From Tamlana flava (GTDB lineage: Bacteria > Bacteroidota > Bacteroidia > Flavobacteriales > Flavobacteriaceae): a DNA stretch of 64,000 nt. Positions 41,833 through 52,152 of this stretch are shown in pieces. The notes under the pieces were generated by a model that searched no databases, was not told the DNA's origin, and worked only from the letters and a program-made list of their open reading frames with translations. The position numbers were made by a program, and so were the translations under genes. The stretch is from NCBI RefSeq assembly GCF_041287255.1, contig NZ_JBGGTX010000003.1, positions 1 to 64,000 on the forward strand, written 5' to 3'. Numbering within the stretch: position 1 is the first letter of the stretch; every line of letters starts with the position of its first letter.

Positions 41833-44565
41833 ATGAAATCTATAATATCAATTCTCCTATGTTTTTCAAGCCTTTATCTATCGGCTCAGGGCGAAGCTGC
41901 CAATTGGTATTTTGGCTATGGGGCAGGTATTAAATTCAACCTTTTTAATGGTACCGTTAGGAGCGTAGACAATGGGCAATTATTTACCAACGAAGGCTGT
42001 ACATCTATATCGGATAATTCGGGAAACCTTTTATTCTACACCGATGGTTCTTACGTATGGAACAGAAACCATCAATATATGACGGATGGTACAGGATTGT
42101 TGGGAGATAGGTCAAGCACGCAATCTGCTATCATTGTACCCAAACCAGGAGACAATGATATCTATTACGTTTTCACAGTAGGATCCAACCGAAGTAATAC
42201 TGGCCTGCACTACTCCGTGGTTGATATGTCTCAAGAAAACGGATTGGGAGCAGTAACCATAAGAAACACAAGACTACTGTCCCTGTGTTCCGAAAAAATA
42301 ACGGCTGTTATAAAAGACTGCATTTCCAAATCAATGTGGGTAGTAACTTTTGCTTCAGAAGACGGCAACAGTGCCAGCTATAATACTTTTCATGCCTTTG
42401 AAGTAAGCAATAATGGGGTTGACCCAACATCTGTAAAATCAAGTTTCCCTATTAATATTTTAGACCCCCGTGGATACCTAAAACTATCTCCCGATGGAAC
42501 TAAAATGGCATGCGCCAACTTAAGTGCGGATAATGAAAATTCCACCTCCAACGACCAACTATTTTTATATGATTTTGATACAGCTACTGGAAAGGTTTCT
42601 AATTCAGTTGAGTTACAAATTTATGGGCAAAACCATAACCCCTATGGTATAGAGTTTTCACCAAATAGCCAATTACTTTATGTACATTCGTATAATAATT
42701 TTCGAGCCGATAACGATGATGGGGAAGATAACGACAATCCAATAAGCCATACTTCCTCATTGGTACAATTCAATCTGGCACGAGCTAATATACAAGGGTC
42801 TTTGGCAGTTATTGATGAAAGGCAATTATACCGTGGTGGCCTCCAACTAGGACCAGATGGTAAAATTTACAGAGCGCTTTCTGATACCTATGATACCGGG
42901 TTGCCTTTTTTGGGTGTAATAAATGAGCCTAACGAAGTTGGTTTTGCTTGTAATTATCAACATACCGCGGTAGACCTTTCGCCAAACCACTCCGCCCAAG
43001 GACTCCCACCTTTTATACAATCTATTTTTAATGTTCAAATTGACATCATCAAAAATGGAGAAAGCGATATTAATTTAACCCTTTGTGAGGGGGAATCATT
43101 TAGATTGACCTCGGAAGACATATCGGGAGCCACTTATATTTGGACTCGAGACAATATTCCTCTTTCAAATTCAAAATACGATTTATGGGTAACTGAAATT
43201 GGCCATTACAGGGTAACTATCATCCCAAATAATGGCGATTGCACTATAGAAGGACAAGCTTTTGTTCTTTTTAATCCCAGTCCTGAAGCAAATAATCAGG
43301 AAATTTTTCAGTGTGACGAAGATGGGCAAAGTGATGGTAGTACTCTATTTAATTTAAACCAAGCAAAAAACCAAATAACTGGTTCAAGCCCTAACCGAAC
43401 GGTGAAGTTTTATACCGATTTAACCAGAACAAATGAAATAAATGCTGATTCTTACACCAACATTAGTAACCCTCAAACCATTTATGCGAAAGTCATTAAT
43501 GACGTTACCGGATGCTCAAGCTTGGCTGAGTTAACGCTTTACATCAGCAACACAGATTCACATGACTATCAATATCCAGCAGTTTGTGATGATGATGGTA
43601 CAGAGGATGGATTTTATAACTTCAATTTAAGAGAGGCTGATAGTGCAATTCTTAACGGTTTACCCACCAGCCTATTTGTTTCATATTACAAAAGCTATAA
43701 CGACGCACTTTTGGAAATTAATACTTTGGGGGCTTATTTTACAAATACAACACCTTACAACCAAACCATTTATGCCCGTGTGGAAAGTGGTAACAATTGC
43801 TTTGGGATTAGTAAGGTCATGCTGACCGTAAATAAATTGCCCGAAATAAATAATTCGGAAATAGCCTATTATTGCATGAATAGAGCGCCAACAGAAGTTC
43901 CAATAAATGCTGGTGTTTTAAGTGGTTCTACTGACAGGTATACTTATCTATGGAATACCGGTGAAACCAGTTACTCAATTCAAATTAATGGGCTCGGCAA
44001 TTTTAATGTTACAGCAACCGATTCCAATGGGTGTTCAAAAACTAAAACGATTAATGTCATGCCTTCCAATCCAGCCAACATTGAAGACATTAAAGTAATG
44101 GATGGTATTATTAACAACATTATAACTGTTATTGTCTCGGGTGAAGGCTCTTATCAATACAGTTTAGTAAACAATGATGATTTAGTTGTAATTCATTTTC
44201 AAGACAACCATATTTTTGAAAATGTTCCACCAGGTTTGTACAAAATATACGTTAGAGATATTAAGAATGATTGTGGCACGGTGGACGAATTGGTTTCAGT
44301 TATTGGCTTCCCCAAATTTTTTACGCCAAACAATGATGGCATTAATGACACTTGGCAAGTTCAAGGGGTAAACAGTATGTTTCAACCAAACACCAAAATT
44401 TTAATATTCAATAGATTAGGCAAACTGGTAAAAGAATTAGACCCCTTGGGAGAGGGTTGGAATGGCCTATTTAATGGGCATATACTACCTAGTGATGATT
44501 ATTGGTTTTCAGTTAAACTGCAAGATGGTAGAATATTTAAAAATAACTTTACGTTAAAACATTAA
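41833..44565 (+). CDS. T9SS type B-sorted surface protein, paralogue of its neighbour
   Basis: A 910-residue exported protein (signal peptide ending near LSAQ) with the same plan as the gene before it: ANWYFGYGAGIKFN head with LLFYTDGSYVWN, STQSAIIVPKP, YYVFTVGS and SPDGTKMACANL; FRLTSEDISGATYIWTRDN; two stalk modules (CDEDGQSDG at about 494 and CDDDGTEDG at about 585); YLWNTGETSYSI; and the C-terminal sorting domain PKFFTPNNDGINDTW near 826 ending FKNNFTLKH. Head, stalk and C-terminus align end to end by eye, so it arose by tandem duplication. It lies 60 bases after its paralogue. Confidence 0.9.
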   Translation: MKSIISILLCFSSLYLSAQGEAANWYFGYGAGIKFNLFNGTVRSVDNGQLFTNEGCTSISDNSGNLLFYTDGSYVWNRNHQYMTDGTGLLGDRSSTQSAIIVPKPGDNDIYYVFTVGSNRSNTGLHYSVVDMSQENGLGAVTIRNTRLLSLCSEKITAVIKDCISKSMWVVTFASEDGNSASYNTFHAFEVSNNGVDPTSVKSSFPINILDPRGYLKLSPDGTKMACANLSADNENSTSNDQLFLYDFDTATGKVSNSVELQIYGQNHNPYGIEFSPNSQLLYVHSYNNFRADNDDGEDNDNPISHTSSLVQFNLARANIQGSLAVIDERQLYRGGLQLGPDGKIYRALSDTYDTGLPFLGVINEPNEVGFACNYQHTAVDLSPNHSAQGLPPFIQSIFNVQIDIIKNGESDINLTLCEGESFRLTSEDISGATYIWTRDNIPLSNSKYDLWVTEIGHYRVTIIPNNGDCTIEGQAFVLFNPSPEANNQEIFQCDEDGQSDGSTLFNLNQAKNQITGSSPNRTVKFYTDLTRTNEINADSYTNISNPQTIYAKVINDVTGCSSLAELTLYISNTDSHDYQYPAVCDDDGTEDGFYNFNLREADSAILNGLPTSLFVSYYKSYNDALLEINTLGAYFTNTTPYNQTIYARVESGNNCFGISKVMLTVNKLPEINNSEIAYYCMNRAPTEVPINAGVLSGSTDRYTYLWNTGETSYSIQINGLGNFNVTATDSNGCSKTKTINVMPSNPANIEDIKVMDGIINNIITVIVSGEGSYQYSLVNNDDLVVIHFQDNHIFENVPPGLYKIYVRDIKNDCGTVDELVSVIGFPKFFTPNNDGINDTWQVQGVNSMFQPNTKILIFNRLGKLVKELDPLGEGWNGLFNGHILPSDDYWFSVKLQDGRIFKNNFTLKH

Positions 44566-44714
44566 AACTGAAAGAATAAAACCAATAAAATAATACGTTT
44601 TGTCGATTTATTTTGCATTTCACCCAAAAAACACCTACTTTTCACCACAAATTCACCCTAATTAAAGGAATGTTTTTTTGTCCAAATAAAACCAAACAGA
44701 ATCACCTACTTTAT

Positions 44715-47700
44715 ATGAGATTTATTTACCTCATCTTGTTCTTATTAATCCTTGGAAACAAGAAGCTATTTTCACAACAAATCACTGTTGATGATTCTGT
44801 GGGTCTGCAATCTTTAATACAAGATAATCTAGTAGACGGTTGTGTTGATATTTCAAACATCAGCTCTTCGGTAAATGGATCGGCCACGGGCTTGGCCAGT
44901 TATGCCTATTTTGAACGTGGGAATTCGAATTTCCCTTTTACCAATGGAATAATGCTTTCAACTGGGGCGGCTGCTTCTGGCGGAAATTCACTTATAGCCC
45001 CTACCTTAAGTGAAGGTGTAACAACTTGGGGCACAGATCCAGATTTAGAAACCGCTTTGGGGGTTACCAATACCGTTAACGCCACTTCCATAGAGTTCGA
45101 TTTTGTTTCCATATCAAATCAATTTCAATTTAATTACCTATTGGCTTCGGAAGAATATTTTGGTATTAATCCGTGCCAATTTTCTGATGGATTTGTTTTT
45201 TTAATCAGGGAAGCTAGCAGCACAGGCCCTTACCAAAATATTGCATTGGTGCCAGGCACGTCAACCCCGGTAAATACCAACACCATACATGACGAAATTT
45301 ATGGGGTTTGCCCAGCACAGAACAACCAATATTTTGATGGCTACGACATAGGCGACACAAATTATAACGGAAGAACCACAGTTTTAACAGCTTCAGGAAC
45401 CATACAACCCAATGTTACTTATCATATCAAACTAATAATCGCCGACCAAACCGATAGCACCTTTGATTCTGCCGTTTTTATTGAAGGAGACAGTTTTAGG
45501 GTTTTAGACTTGGGGGAAGATATTTCTACTTGTGCCAGTTCAACAGCTTTAAATGCCGACCTTCAAAACCCATTGGCTTCCTACGCTTGGTATTTAGACG
45601 GCAGTCTAATTGCTGGAGCTTTGGGACCAACTTTTACTGCTGTTCAAAATGGAACCTACAGAGTTGAAGTTTCTGTACCAATAAATGGATCTTCTTGTGT
45701 TGAGGATGACGAAATTGTGGTGGTTTTAAACACAGAAGAACCTATTGAGCCCGTTTCAGATTATGAACTATGTGACGACGCGAGCAGCAATGGAACTGAA
45801 ATATTCGACCTGTCAACCAAAGATGCGGAACTTATTCCTAACATCCCTTTTACAAATTATGACTTTAGCTACCACTATTCTGAAGCCGAAGCTAGAGCAA
45901 ACATCAATCCAATAACAAGCCCAATTTCAAATACGGTTAGCCCGCAGGAGATTTTTATCCGTATTCAGGATTTAGATAGTCCATGTTTTTCATACACCAG
46001 TTTCAATTTGATTGTAAATAGTTTACCTAATATAGTTGACCCGACGCCATTTGAGGTCTGCGACGGTGATGATAATCCAGATGGCTATGCCATTATTGAT
46101 TTATCACAAAAAAACGATGAAATTACTGGTGGACAAACCAACTATTTTGTTACATATCATTACAACGCTCTGGATGCGAGTACAGGAAATAATCCCATCC
46201 CTACGCCTTACATTAACAATAATACACCAACAGATAATCTTTTTGTTAGGGTTGTCGATACCTCAACAGGCTGTGTAAACAGCACAACCTTGCAAGTTAA
46301 TGTTACTGTTAGTCCAATAGTCAATAGAGACACACAATATCTGGACGCCTGCGATTCAGATTTAGACGGTACAGCTAACTTCGATTTAACCGAGGTCATT
46401 GCTCCTATATTGAACGGTTTGACTGGTGTTTCAACAAGCTTCCATACAACATTTGACGATGCGCAAATGAATATCAATACCATTGCAGATGAGACAAACT
46501 ATCAATATGCAAATGCCATAGTTGAACCCGGTTCGGCCACAATTTATTTGAGAATAGAAGACGATACGACAGGTTGTGCAACCATAGTTCCTTTTGAAGT
46601 CCATACAAACCTTTTGCTCACAGGGACCGATACAGGTGACTTTGCGCTTTGCGACACCAATGATGACACCAATGACACCTTAGAGTTCAACCTATTTACC
46701 GTAGAAACTTTTATTGCCAACGATTTACCAAACCCTATAATGGTAACCTTTTATGAAACAGAAACTGATCGTGATAATGGCACTAACCTCATTGACAAAA
46801 CAACACCATATGCAGCGGTAAGTCCGCAAGTGCTTTATATAACCATTGATGATGGAAATTGTACTGAAAGTACTGAAATTACACTTTTAATCAATCCTAT
46901 TTTGCTCTTCAACAATGTAACCTTACCCTATTGTGATGATGACGATGATGGCATTGCGAGCATAGATTTGCATTCACTCGATGATACCATAACAGGAGGT
47001 GACCCCAATTTTATAGTAAGTTACTTTGATAATCAAGCAGACGCTGATAACAACAATGAAGCCAATCAACTACCTCCTTTTTATAATAACACATCCTCGG
47101 TAGAAACATTATATGCTCGGATTGAAAGCATAAATTCTGGATGTTCAACCGTAAATCCGTTTCAAATTGAGGTACACACAGCACCATCAACTACACAACC
47201 TACTGATGTTGTAATTTGTGATAACGACCAAGACGGATTTTCACCAATTAACCTAAATGCTAAAATTCCTGAAGTCGTTCCTAGCACTACCGGATTGGAT
47301 ATAGATTTTTTCACCTCTTTTGAGGATGCCAATGCCAAAACCAATGAAATTCCGGATGCGGAAAGAGACGGCTATAATTCTAACACGCAAACCATATTCA
47401 TCCGCATAGAAGATATTGCTAGTGGCACAGGTTGCTATGCCATTGAATCTTTTGAGGCTATAGTTAATACATTACCTGTTTTCCCTGTAATTAGCAATTT
47501 TCAATTATGTGAGGATGACAACGATAGAACTGCAGATTTTTTATTGGCCGATAAAGATGCTGAAATATTGAACGGGCAAACAGGTAAAGAAGTTTTTTAT
47601 TTTGAAGATGCCGTGTTAACAATCCCAATTGACAAAAACAATCTATATCAAAACATTAGCAGTCCTCAAACCATTTATGTCCGTGTGGAAAATATTACTG

Positions 47701-49616
47701 ACCCCAGTTGTTTTGGAACTTCATCCTTTATTATACAGGTATCACCAGACCCTGTTTACAACCCAATTGTGGATTATTTGATTTGTGATGACGATAGTAA
47801 TGACGGTAAACATCAATTTGATTTAAGTGCAAAAGCCGATGAAATCAGATTAGGTTCGCCAGATGTATTGAATATTTCATTTCACGTTACACGCGCTTTC
47901 GCAGAAGCAAATACTAATCCATTACCTGCAACCTATACCAATGTTGCAAATCCACAAAGTATTTATGTTCGGATAGAAAGTGACGATTCGTTATGTTATG
48001 TAATTGAAGAATTAGGAATTAATATTATTGCCGCCCCCGACGTTTTAGTTGGGGCTCCCTCACTAACAGAATGCTCACCTAATTATAGTGGGCAGGCCAC
48101 TTTCAATTTAACATTTTACAATATAGATACCCAAACCACAGATTTTGAAATACTGGACCGGGTTAAAAGCAACCTGACAATTGATTATTTTGAAAACGAA
48201 ACAGATATCAACACTAATGACGGATTGGACAACTCTAATGCCATCGTAAATCCAACCAATTTCTTGACTAATGGACAAACCGTTTATATTAAAATTGCCA
48301 ACACGCTAACGGGGTGTTTTATTGTTGTTCCTTTGCAACTTAATGTAAATGCCCCACCAGCAACCAATACGATTGGTACTATTGAAATTTGTGATAATGA
48401 AACACAAACCTTCGACCTATCATTGGTTAACAATTTTGTGGTTGATGACCCCACAGCGGTAAACCTATCCTATCACGAAAATCAAAGCGATGCCGAAAAC
48501 AATGTTTCACCATTGGGCAACACATATATTTATTCAACAAGTAACCATATAATTTATGTGAGAGTCGCAAACCCCCAAACAGGCTGCTTTATTGCACAGC
48601 CTTTCAACTTGCAGATAAATGAAACCCCCATTGCCAACACACCACCAGATTTAGTTGAATGTGATGATGATTATGATAATCTTTTAGTTTTTAATCTAGG
48701 TCAAAATAACAGTGCCATTTTAGGCTCTCAAAACGCTTCAGATTATAGTATTACGTTTTATTTAAATATAACTAATGCAGAAAACGACACGAATCGATTA
48801 AACAGATTCTATCGAGCTACCGATGGAGAAACCATTTATGCCCGCCTTGAAAATAAAAACACTGGTTGCTACAGTACAACACAATTCAACACCAGAATCA
48901 ATCCGTTGCCAATCGTCCCAGTTAACGACATTATCCCATTATGCAACGACCAACCAGTTACTGTAAGTGCTGACACAGGCTTTGCCGGCGACATCTATTT
49001 ATGGTCTACGGGTGCAACAACTTCAGAAATCATTATTGATCCAGATGGTATTGGCGATTATAGTGTTACAGTGACAAGGCCAAACATAATTGGATCGGAT
49101 TGCACCCATACGCACAATTTTAGTGTTGTGGAATCTGATAGCGCAACCATTAATTTCACCCAAACAGTTGACTTTGCAGACCCAAACAGTATAACCGTTG
49201 ATGTCAGCGGTATTGGAGATTATGTATATATTTTGGATGATGGAGAACCACAAACTTCCAATATTTTTGAAAACGTGTCTTTTGGCCCGCATTTGGTAAC
49301 GGTCAGGGACTTAAATGGTTGTCTTGATGCCACACGGGAGGTTATGGTTATAGATATACCTAAATTTTTCACGCCAAACAATGATGGTGCCTATGACACT
49401 TGGCATATTGTAGGCGTTAACCAATTGCCCGGAACACTTGTCTATATTTATAACAAGTATGGTAAACTTCTCAAAAATTTAGCTCATACTTCTTCAGGTT
49501 GGGATGGCACTTTTAATGGGCAAAATATGCCTTCGGATGATTATTGGTTTGTTGCAGAAGTGCTTCAAAATGGCGAAACTTTTGAAATAAAAGGCCACTT
49601 TGCACTAAAACGATAG
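44715..49616 (+). CDS. T9SS type B-sorted surface protein, choice-of-anchor L head and 11 stalk modules
   Basis: A 1633-residue exported protein. The ATG at 44715 starts a good signal peptide (MRFIYLILFLLILGNKKLFSQ); a frame open 34 codons further upstream lacks one. The head is a choice-of-anchor L domain (about 25-260: NGIMLSTGAAASGG, FNYLLASEEYFG, CQFSDGFVFLI, HDEIYG, VTYHIKLIIADQTD). An SYAWYLDGSLI unit follows. Eleven modules of about 90-100 residues run from about 353 (CDDASSNG) to about 1400, each with C(D/N)D...F(D/N)L and YVRIE...C. Next come a YLWSTGATTSEI unit and the T9SS type B domain (PKFFTPNNDGAYDTW near 1548, ending GHFALKR). The same modules occur in its two neighbours. It is probably a long surface fibre or adhesin; that role is inferred. 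Confidence 0.92.
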   Translation: MRFIYLILFLLILGNKKLFSQQITVDDSVGLQSLIQDNLVDGCVDISNISSSVNGSATGLASYAYFERGNSNFPFTNGIMLSTGAAASGGNSLIAPTLSEGVTTWGTDPDLETALGVTNTVNATSIEFDFVSISNQFQFNYLLASEEYFGINPCQFSDGFVFLIREASSTGPYQNIALVPGTSTPVNTNTIHDEIYGVCPAQNNQYFDGYDIGDTNYNGRTTVLTASGTIQPNVTYHIKLIIADQTDSTFDSAVFIEGDSFRVLDLGEDISTCASSTALNADLQNPLASYAWYLDGSLIAGALGPTFTAVQNGTYRVEVSVPINGSSCVEDDEIVVVLNTEEPIEPVSDYELCDDASSNGTEIFDLSTKDAELIPNIPFTNYDFSYHYSEAEARANINPITSPISNTVSPQEIFIRIQDLDSPCFSYTSFNLIVNSLPNIVDPTPFEVCDGDDNPDGYAIIDLSQKNDEITGGQTNYFVTYHYNALDASTGNNPIPTPYINNNTPTDNLFVRVVDTSTGCVNSTTLQVNVTVSPIVNRDTQYLDACDSDLDGTANFDLTEVIAPILNGLTGVSTSFHTTFDDAQMNINTIADETNYQYANAIVEPGSATIYLRIEDDTTGCATIVPFEVHTNLLLTGTDTGDFALCDTNDDTNDTLEFNLFTVETFIANDLPNPIMVTFYETETDRDNGTNLIDKTTPYAAVSPQVLYITIDDGNCTESTEITLLINPILLFNNVTLPYCDDDDDGIASIDLHSLDDTITGGDPNFIVSYFDNQADADNNNEANQLPPFYNNTSSVETLYARIESINSGCSTVNPFQIEVHTAPSTTQPTDVVICDNDQDGFSPINLNAKIPEVVPSTTGLDIDFFTSFEDANAKTNEIPDAERDGYNSNTQTIFIRIEDIASGTGCYAIESFEAIVNTLPVFPVISNFQLCEDDNDRTADFLLADKDAEILNGQTGKEVFYFEDAVLTIPIDKNNLYQNISSPQTIYVRVENITDPSCFGTSSFIIQVSPDPVYNPIVDYLICDDDSNDGKHQFDLSAKADEIRLGSPDVLNISFHVTRAFAEANTNPLPATYTNVANPQSIYVRIESDDSLCYVIEELGINIIAAPDVLVGAPSLTECSPNYSGQATFNLTFYNIDTQTTDFEILDRVKSNLTIDYFENETDINTNDGLDNSNAIVNPTNFLTNGQTVYIKIANTLTGCFIVVPLQLNVNAPPATNTIGTIEICDNETQTFDLSLVNNFVVDDPTAVNLSYHENQSDAENNVSPLGNTYIYSTSNHIIYVRVANPQTGCFIAQPFNLQINETPIANTPPDLVECDDDYDNLLVFNLGQNNSAILGSQNASDYSITFYLNITNAENDTNRLNRFYRATDGETIYARLENKNTGCYSTTQFNTRINPLPIVPVNDIIPLCNDQPVTVSADTGFAGDIYLWSTGATTSEIIIDPDGIGDYSVTVTRPNIIGSDCTHTHNFSVVESDSATINFTQTVDFADPNSITVDVSGIGDYVYILDDGEPQTSNIFENVSFGPHLVTVRDLNGCLDATREVMVIDIPKFFTPNNDGAYDTWHIVGVNQLPGTLVYIYNKYGKLLKNLAHTSSGWDGTFNGQNMPSDDYWFVAEVLQNGETFEIKGHFALKR

Positions 49617-49631
49617 ACCATTTATTTTGCG

Positions 49632-49639
49632 TAATTTTG
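49632..49639 (+). promoter_or_regulatory. -7 element immediately before uvrB
   Basis: TAATTTTG (TAnnTTTG) ends 4 bases before the uvrB ATG. If it is used, the mRNA would be leaderless or nearly so. There is no TTG at the ideal -33 spacing. Confidence 0.35.
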
Positions 49640-49643
49640 CAAA

Positions 49644-51647
49644 ATGAAGTTTAAAATTGTCTCAGATTTTAGTCCCACTGGAGATCAGCCTAAAGCCATT
49701 GAGCAACTCGTTGATGGCATCCATTCCTATGAAAAATATCAAACCTTACTTGGTGTAACAGGTTCTGGTAAAACCTTTACCGTTGCTAATGTTATCCAAG
49801 AAGTTCAGCGGCCAACCCTAGTTTTAGCACACAACAAAACTTTGGCTGCCCAATTATATTCTGAGTTCAAACAGTTTTTCCCTAATAACGCCGTTGAATA
49901 TTTTGTTTCCTATTACGATTACTATCAACCTGAAGCTTACATTCCTGTTTCAGGAGTTTATATTGAAAAGGATTTATCCATCAATGAAGAAATAGAAAAA
50001 ATGCGATTGAGCACAACATCTTCCCTACTTTCGGGAAGGCGGGATGTTTTGGTGGTAGCTTCGGTTTCTTGTTTATATGGTATTGGTAACCCTGTTGAAT
50101 TTCAAAAAAATGTGATTACTTTGGAACGTGACCAGGTTATTTCAAGAACAAAACTTCTTCATCAATTGGTTCAGAGTTTATATTCAAGAACTGAAGGTGA
50201 ATTCAATCATGGTAATTTTAGAATTAAAGGCGACACGGTAGATATATTCCCGAGTTATGCAGATGATGCCTTCCGCATTCATTTCTTTGGTGATGAAATT
50301 GAAGATATTGAGTCCTTCAACATTCAAACCAATCAGGTTGTCGAAAAATATGATCGATTGAATATTTATCCGGCAAATATGTTTGTGACTTCACCTGAAA
50401 TCCTACAAGCCGCTATAAAGGACATTCAAGATGATTTGGTAAAGCAACATGATTATTTTAAGGAAATTGGCAAACATCTTGAAGCCAAACGCTTAAAAGA
50501 GCGCACCGAGTTTGATTTGGAAATGATTCGCGAATTGGGATACTGTTCGGGAATAGAAAACTACTCCAGGTATTTGGATGGCAGAAAACCTGGCTCAAGA
50601 CCTTTTTGCCTTTTAGATTATTTCCCTGATGATTATTTAATGGTAGTTGACGAAAGCCATGTAACCATTTCTCAAGTACATGCCATGTACGGTGGAGATA
50701 GAAGTCGAAAGGAAAACTTGGTGGAATATGGTTTTAGATTGCCAGCAGCCATGGACAACCGCCCATTAAAATTTGAAGAATTTGAAGCGCTTCAAAATCT
50801 AGTTATTTACGTAAGTGCAACACCAGCGGATTACGAATTGCAAAAAACCGATGGTGTTTATGTGGAGCAGGTTATACGACCAACAGGACTTTTAGATCCA
50901 GAAATTGAAGTTCGTCCAAGCTTAAACCAGATTGATGACTTAATTGAGGAAATTCAACTTCGCGTAGAAAAGGACGAACGCACTTTAGTTACCACATTAA
51001 CCAAAAGAATGGCCGAGGAATTGACCAAATATTTAGAAAGGATACAAGTTCGTTGTCGTTACATTCATAGTGACGTTGATACTTTAGAGCGCGTTGAAAT
51101 CATGCAAGATTTACGTAAAGGTTTGTTTGATGTGTTGGTAGGTGTAAACTTATTGAGGGAAGGTTTAGACCTGCCTGAAGTTTCTCTTGTTGCCATTTTG
51201 GATGCGGACAAGGAAGGGTTTTTACGTTCAGCCCGATCATTAACACAAACTGTTGGACGCGCTGCCAGAAACTTAAACGGAAAAGCCATTATGTATGCCG
51301 ATAAAATAACGAACAGCATGCAAAAAACCATAGACGAGACCAATTACAGACGCGAAAAACAAATAGAGTACAATTCTGCGAATAATATCAAGCCAAAATC
51401 ATTAAATAAAAGTTTGGATAACGCATTGGCCAAAAACTCTGTAAGCACATACAGTTATCAATTGGAAGCGGCGAAAGCGGCAGAGCCTGAAAGTGAATAT
51501 TTAAGCAAATCTGAACTTGAGAAAAAAATACGGGATAAACGCAAACTCATGGAAGAAGCGGCCAAAGCACTAGATTTTCTCGTTGCCGCAAAACTGAGGG
51601 ATGAAATAAAAACCTTTCAGAATAAACTAGAAAAGCTAAAAGTTTAA
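49644..51647 (+). CDS. uvrB: excinuclease ABC subunit B
   Basis: A 667-residue nucleotide-excision-repair helicase-like protein that verifies damage with UvrA and recruits UvrC. It has Walker A GVTGSGKTFTVAN (about 36-48) and the beta-hairpin region YYDYYQPEAYIPVSGVYIEKD. The DEAD-type MVVDESHVTI, the SATP motif and the helicase motif VGVNLLREGLDLPEVSLV with QTVGRAARN are present. A C-terminal UVR motif (about 625-660) ends the protein. Length and motifs are normal. Confidence 0.97.
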   Translation: MKFKIVSDFSPTGDQPKAIEQLVDGIHSYEKYQTLLGVTGSGKTFTVANVIQEVQRPTLVLAHNKTLAAQLYSEFKQFFPNNAVEYFVSYYDYYQPEAYIPVSGVYIEKDLSINEEIEKMRLSTTSSLLSGRRDVLVVASVSCLYGIGNPVEFQKNVITLERDQVISRTKLLHQLVQSLYSRTEGEFNHGNFRIKGDTVDIFPSYADDAFRIHFFGDEIEDIESFNIQTNQVVEKYDRLNIYPANMFVTSPEILQAAIKDIQDDLVKQHDYFKEIGKHLEAKRLKERTEFDLEMIRELGYCSGIENYSRYLDGRKPGSRPFCLLDYFPDDYLMVVDESHVTISQVHAMYGGDRSRKENLVEYGFRLPAAMDNRPLKFEEFEALQNLVIYVSATPADYELQKTDGVYVEQVIRPTGLLDPEIEVRPSLNQIDDLIEEIQLRVEKDERTLVTTLTKRMAEELTKYLERIQVRCRYIHSDVDTLERVEIMQDLRKGLFDVLVGVNLLREGLDLPEVSLVAILDADKEGFLRSARSLTQTVGRAARNLNGKAIMYADKITNSMQKTIDETNYRREKQIEYNSANNIKPKSLNKSLDNALAKNSVSTYSYQLEAAKAAEPESEYLSKSELEKKIRDKRKLMEEAAKALDFLVAAKLRDEIKTFQNKLEKLKV

Positions 51648-51732
51648 ACTTTTAGCTTTCTTTTTTACAACTTTTGAATTGTAATCAACACTTATAATTA
51701 TGTCTCTTCGGATACGCCCTAAGAGAAAAAGA

Positions 51733-52152
51733 TTAGTTATACTGTGTTTTGAAAATATCTATCAAAACATCAGGTGGAACTATTTTGTTTGGAAAACTTT
51801 CCATTAAGTACAATACTTTGGCAATAGACTCATGGCTAAGCCCCATACGTAAGCCAAAATTATATAATTTCGTTACTCCAGCTCTATTATTTTCGTCTCC
51901 TTCACCGTACTGTTGTTCAATATTCATCAACAATACCAGTCTATGAAACTGAACAATGCGCTCACTATGAGATTTTAAATGAGTGTACGAAATAGGATTC
52001 TCTAATAAGTATTCAAAATCTTCTCGTGATATATCTAGCTGTTTTGCCACTCCCAGCAAAAAGTTATATTCTATTCTCCGTATATCTTTGTCATATTTTG
52101 CAAAGGCAATCATTTCAGACAAAAGACTTAATTTTTCTACTCTATTAATCAT
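51733..52152 (-). CDS. TerB-like helical protein, function unknown
   Basis: A 139-residue, all-helical cytoplasmic protein. Helices such as KLSLLSEMIAFAKYDKDIRRIEYNFLLGVAKQLDI and REDFEYLLENP resemble the TerB/TerB-like fold used in tellurite-resistance and metal-sensing proteins, here with an acidic pair (FAKYDKDI) in the position where TerB-like proteins carry acidic residues. In flavobacteria it is commonly the neighbour of uvrB and, from memory, sometimes inherits that name, but it has no excinuclease feature. It converges on uvrB with an 85-base gap. Confidence 0.7.
   Translation of the reverse strand: MINRVEKLSLLSEMIAFAKYDKDIRRIEYNFLLGVAKQLDISREDFEYLLENPISYTHLKSHSERIVQFHRLVLLMNIEQQYGEGDENNRAGVTKLYNFGLRMGLSHESIAKVLYLMESFPNKIVPPDVLIDIFKTQYN

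Noticed and set aside
44613..44714. Upstream extension of the 1633-residue T9SS protein
   Set aside because: The added residues lack a signal sequence, whereas the ATG at 44715 starts a good one directly.
44715..49616. CRISPR-like or tandem DNA repeats in the large T9SS gene
   Set aside because: The repeat is visible at protein level only; nucleotide copies are too diverged and are in one continuous frame.
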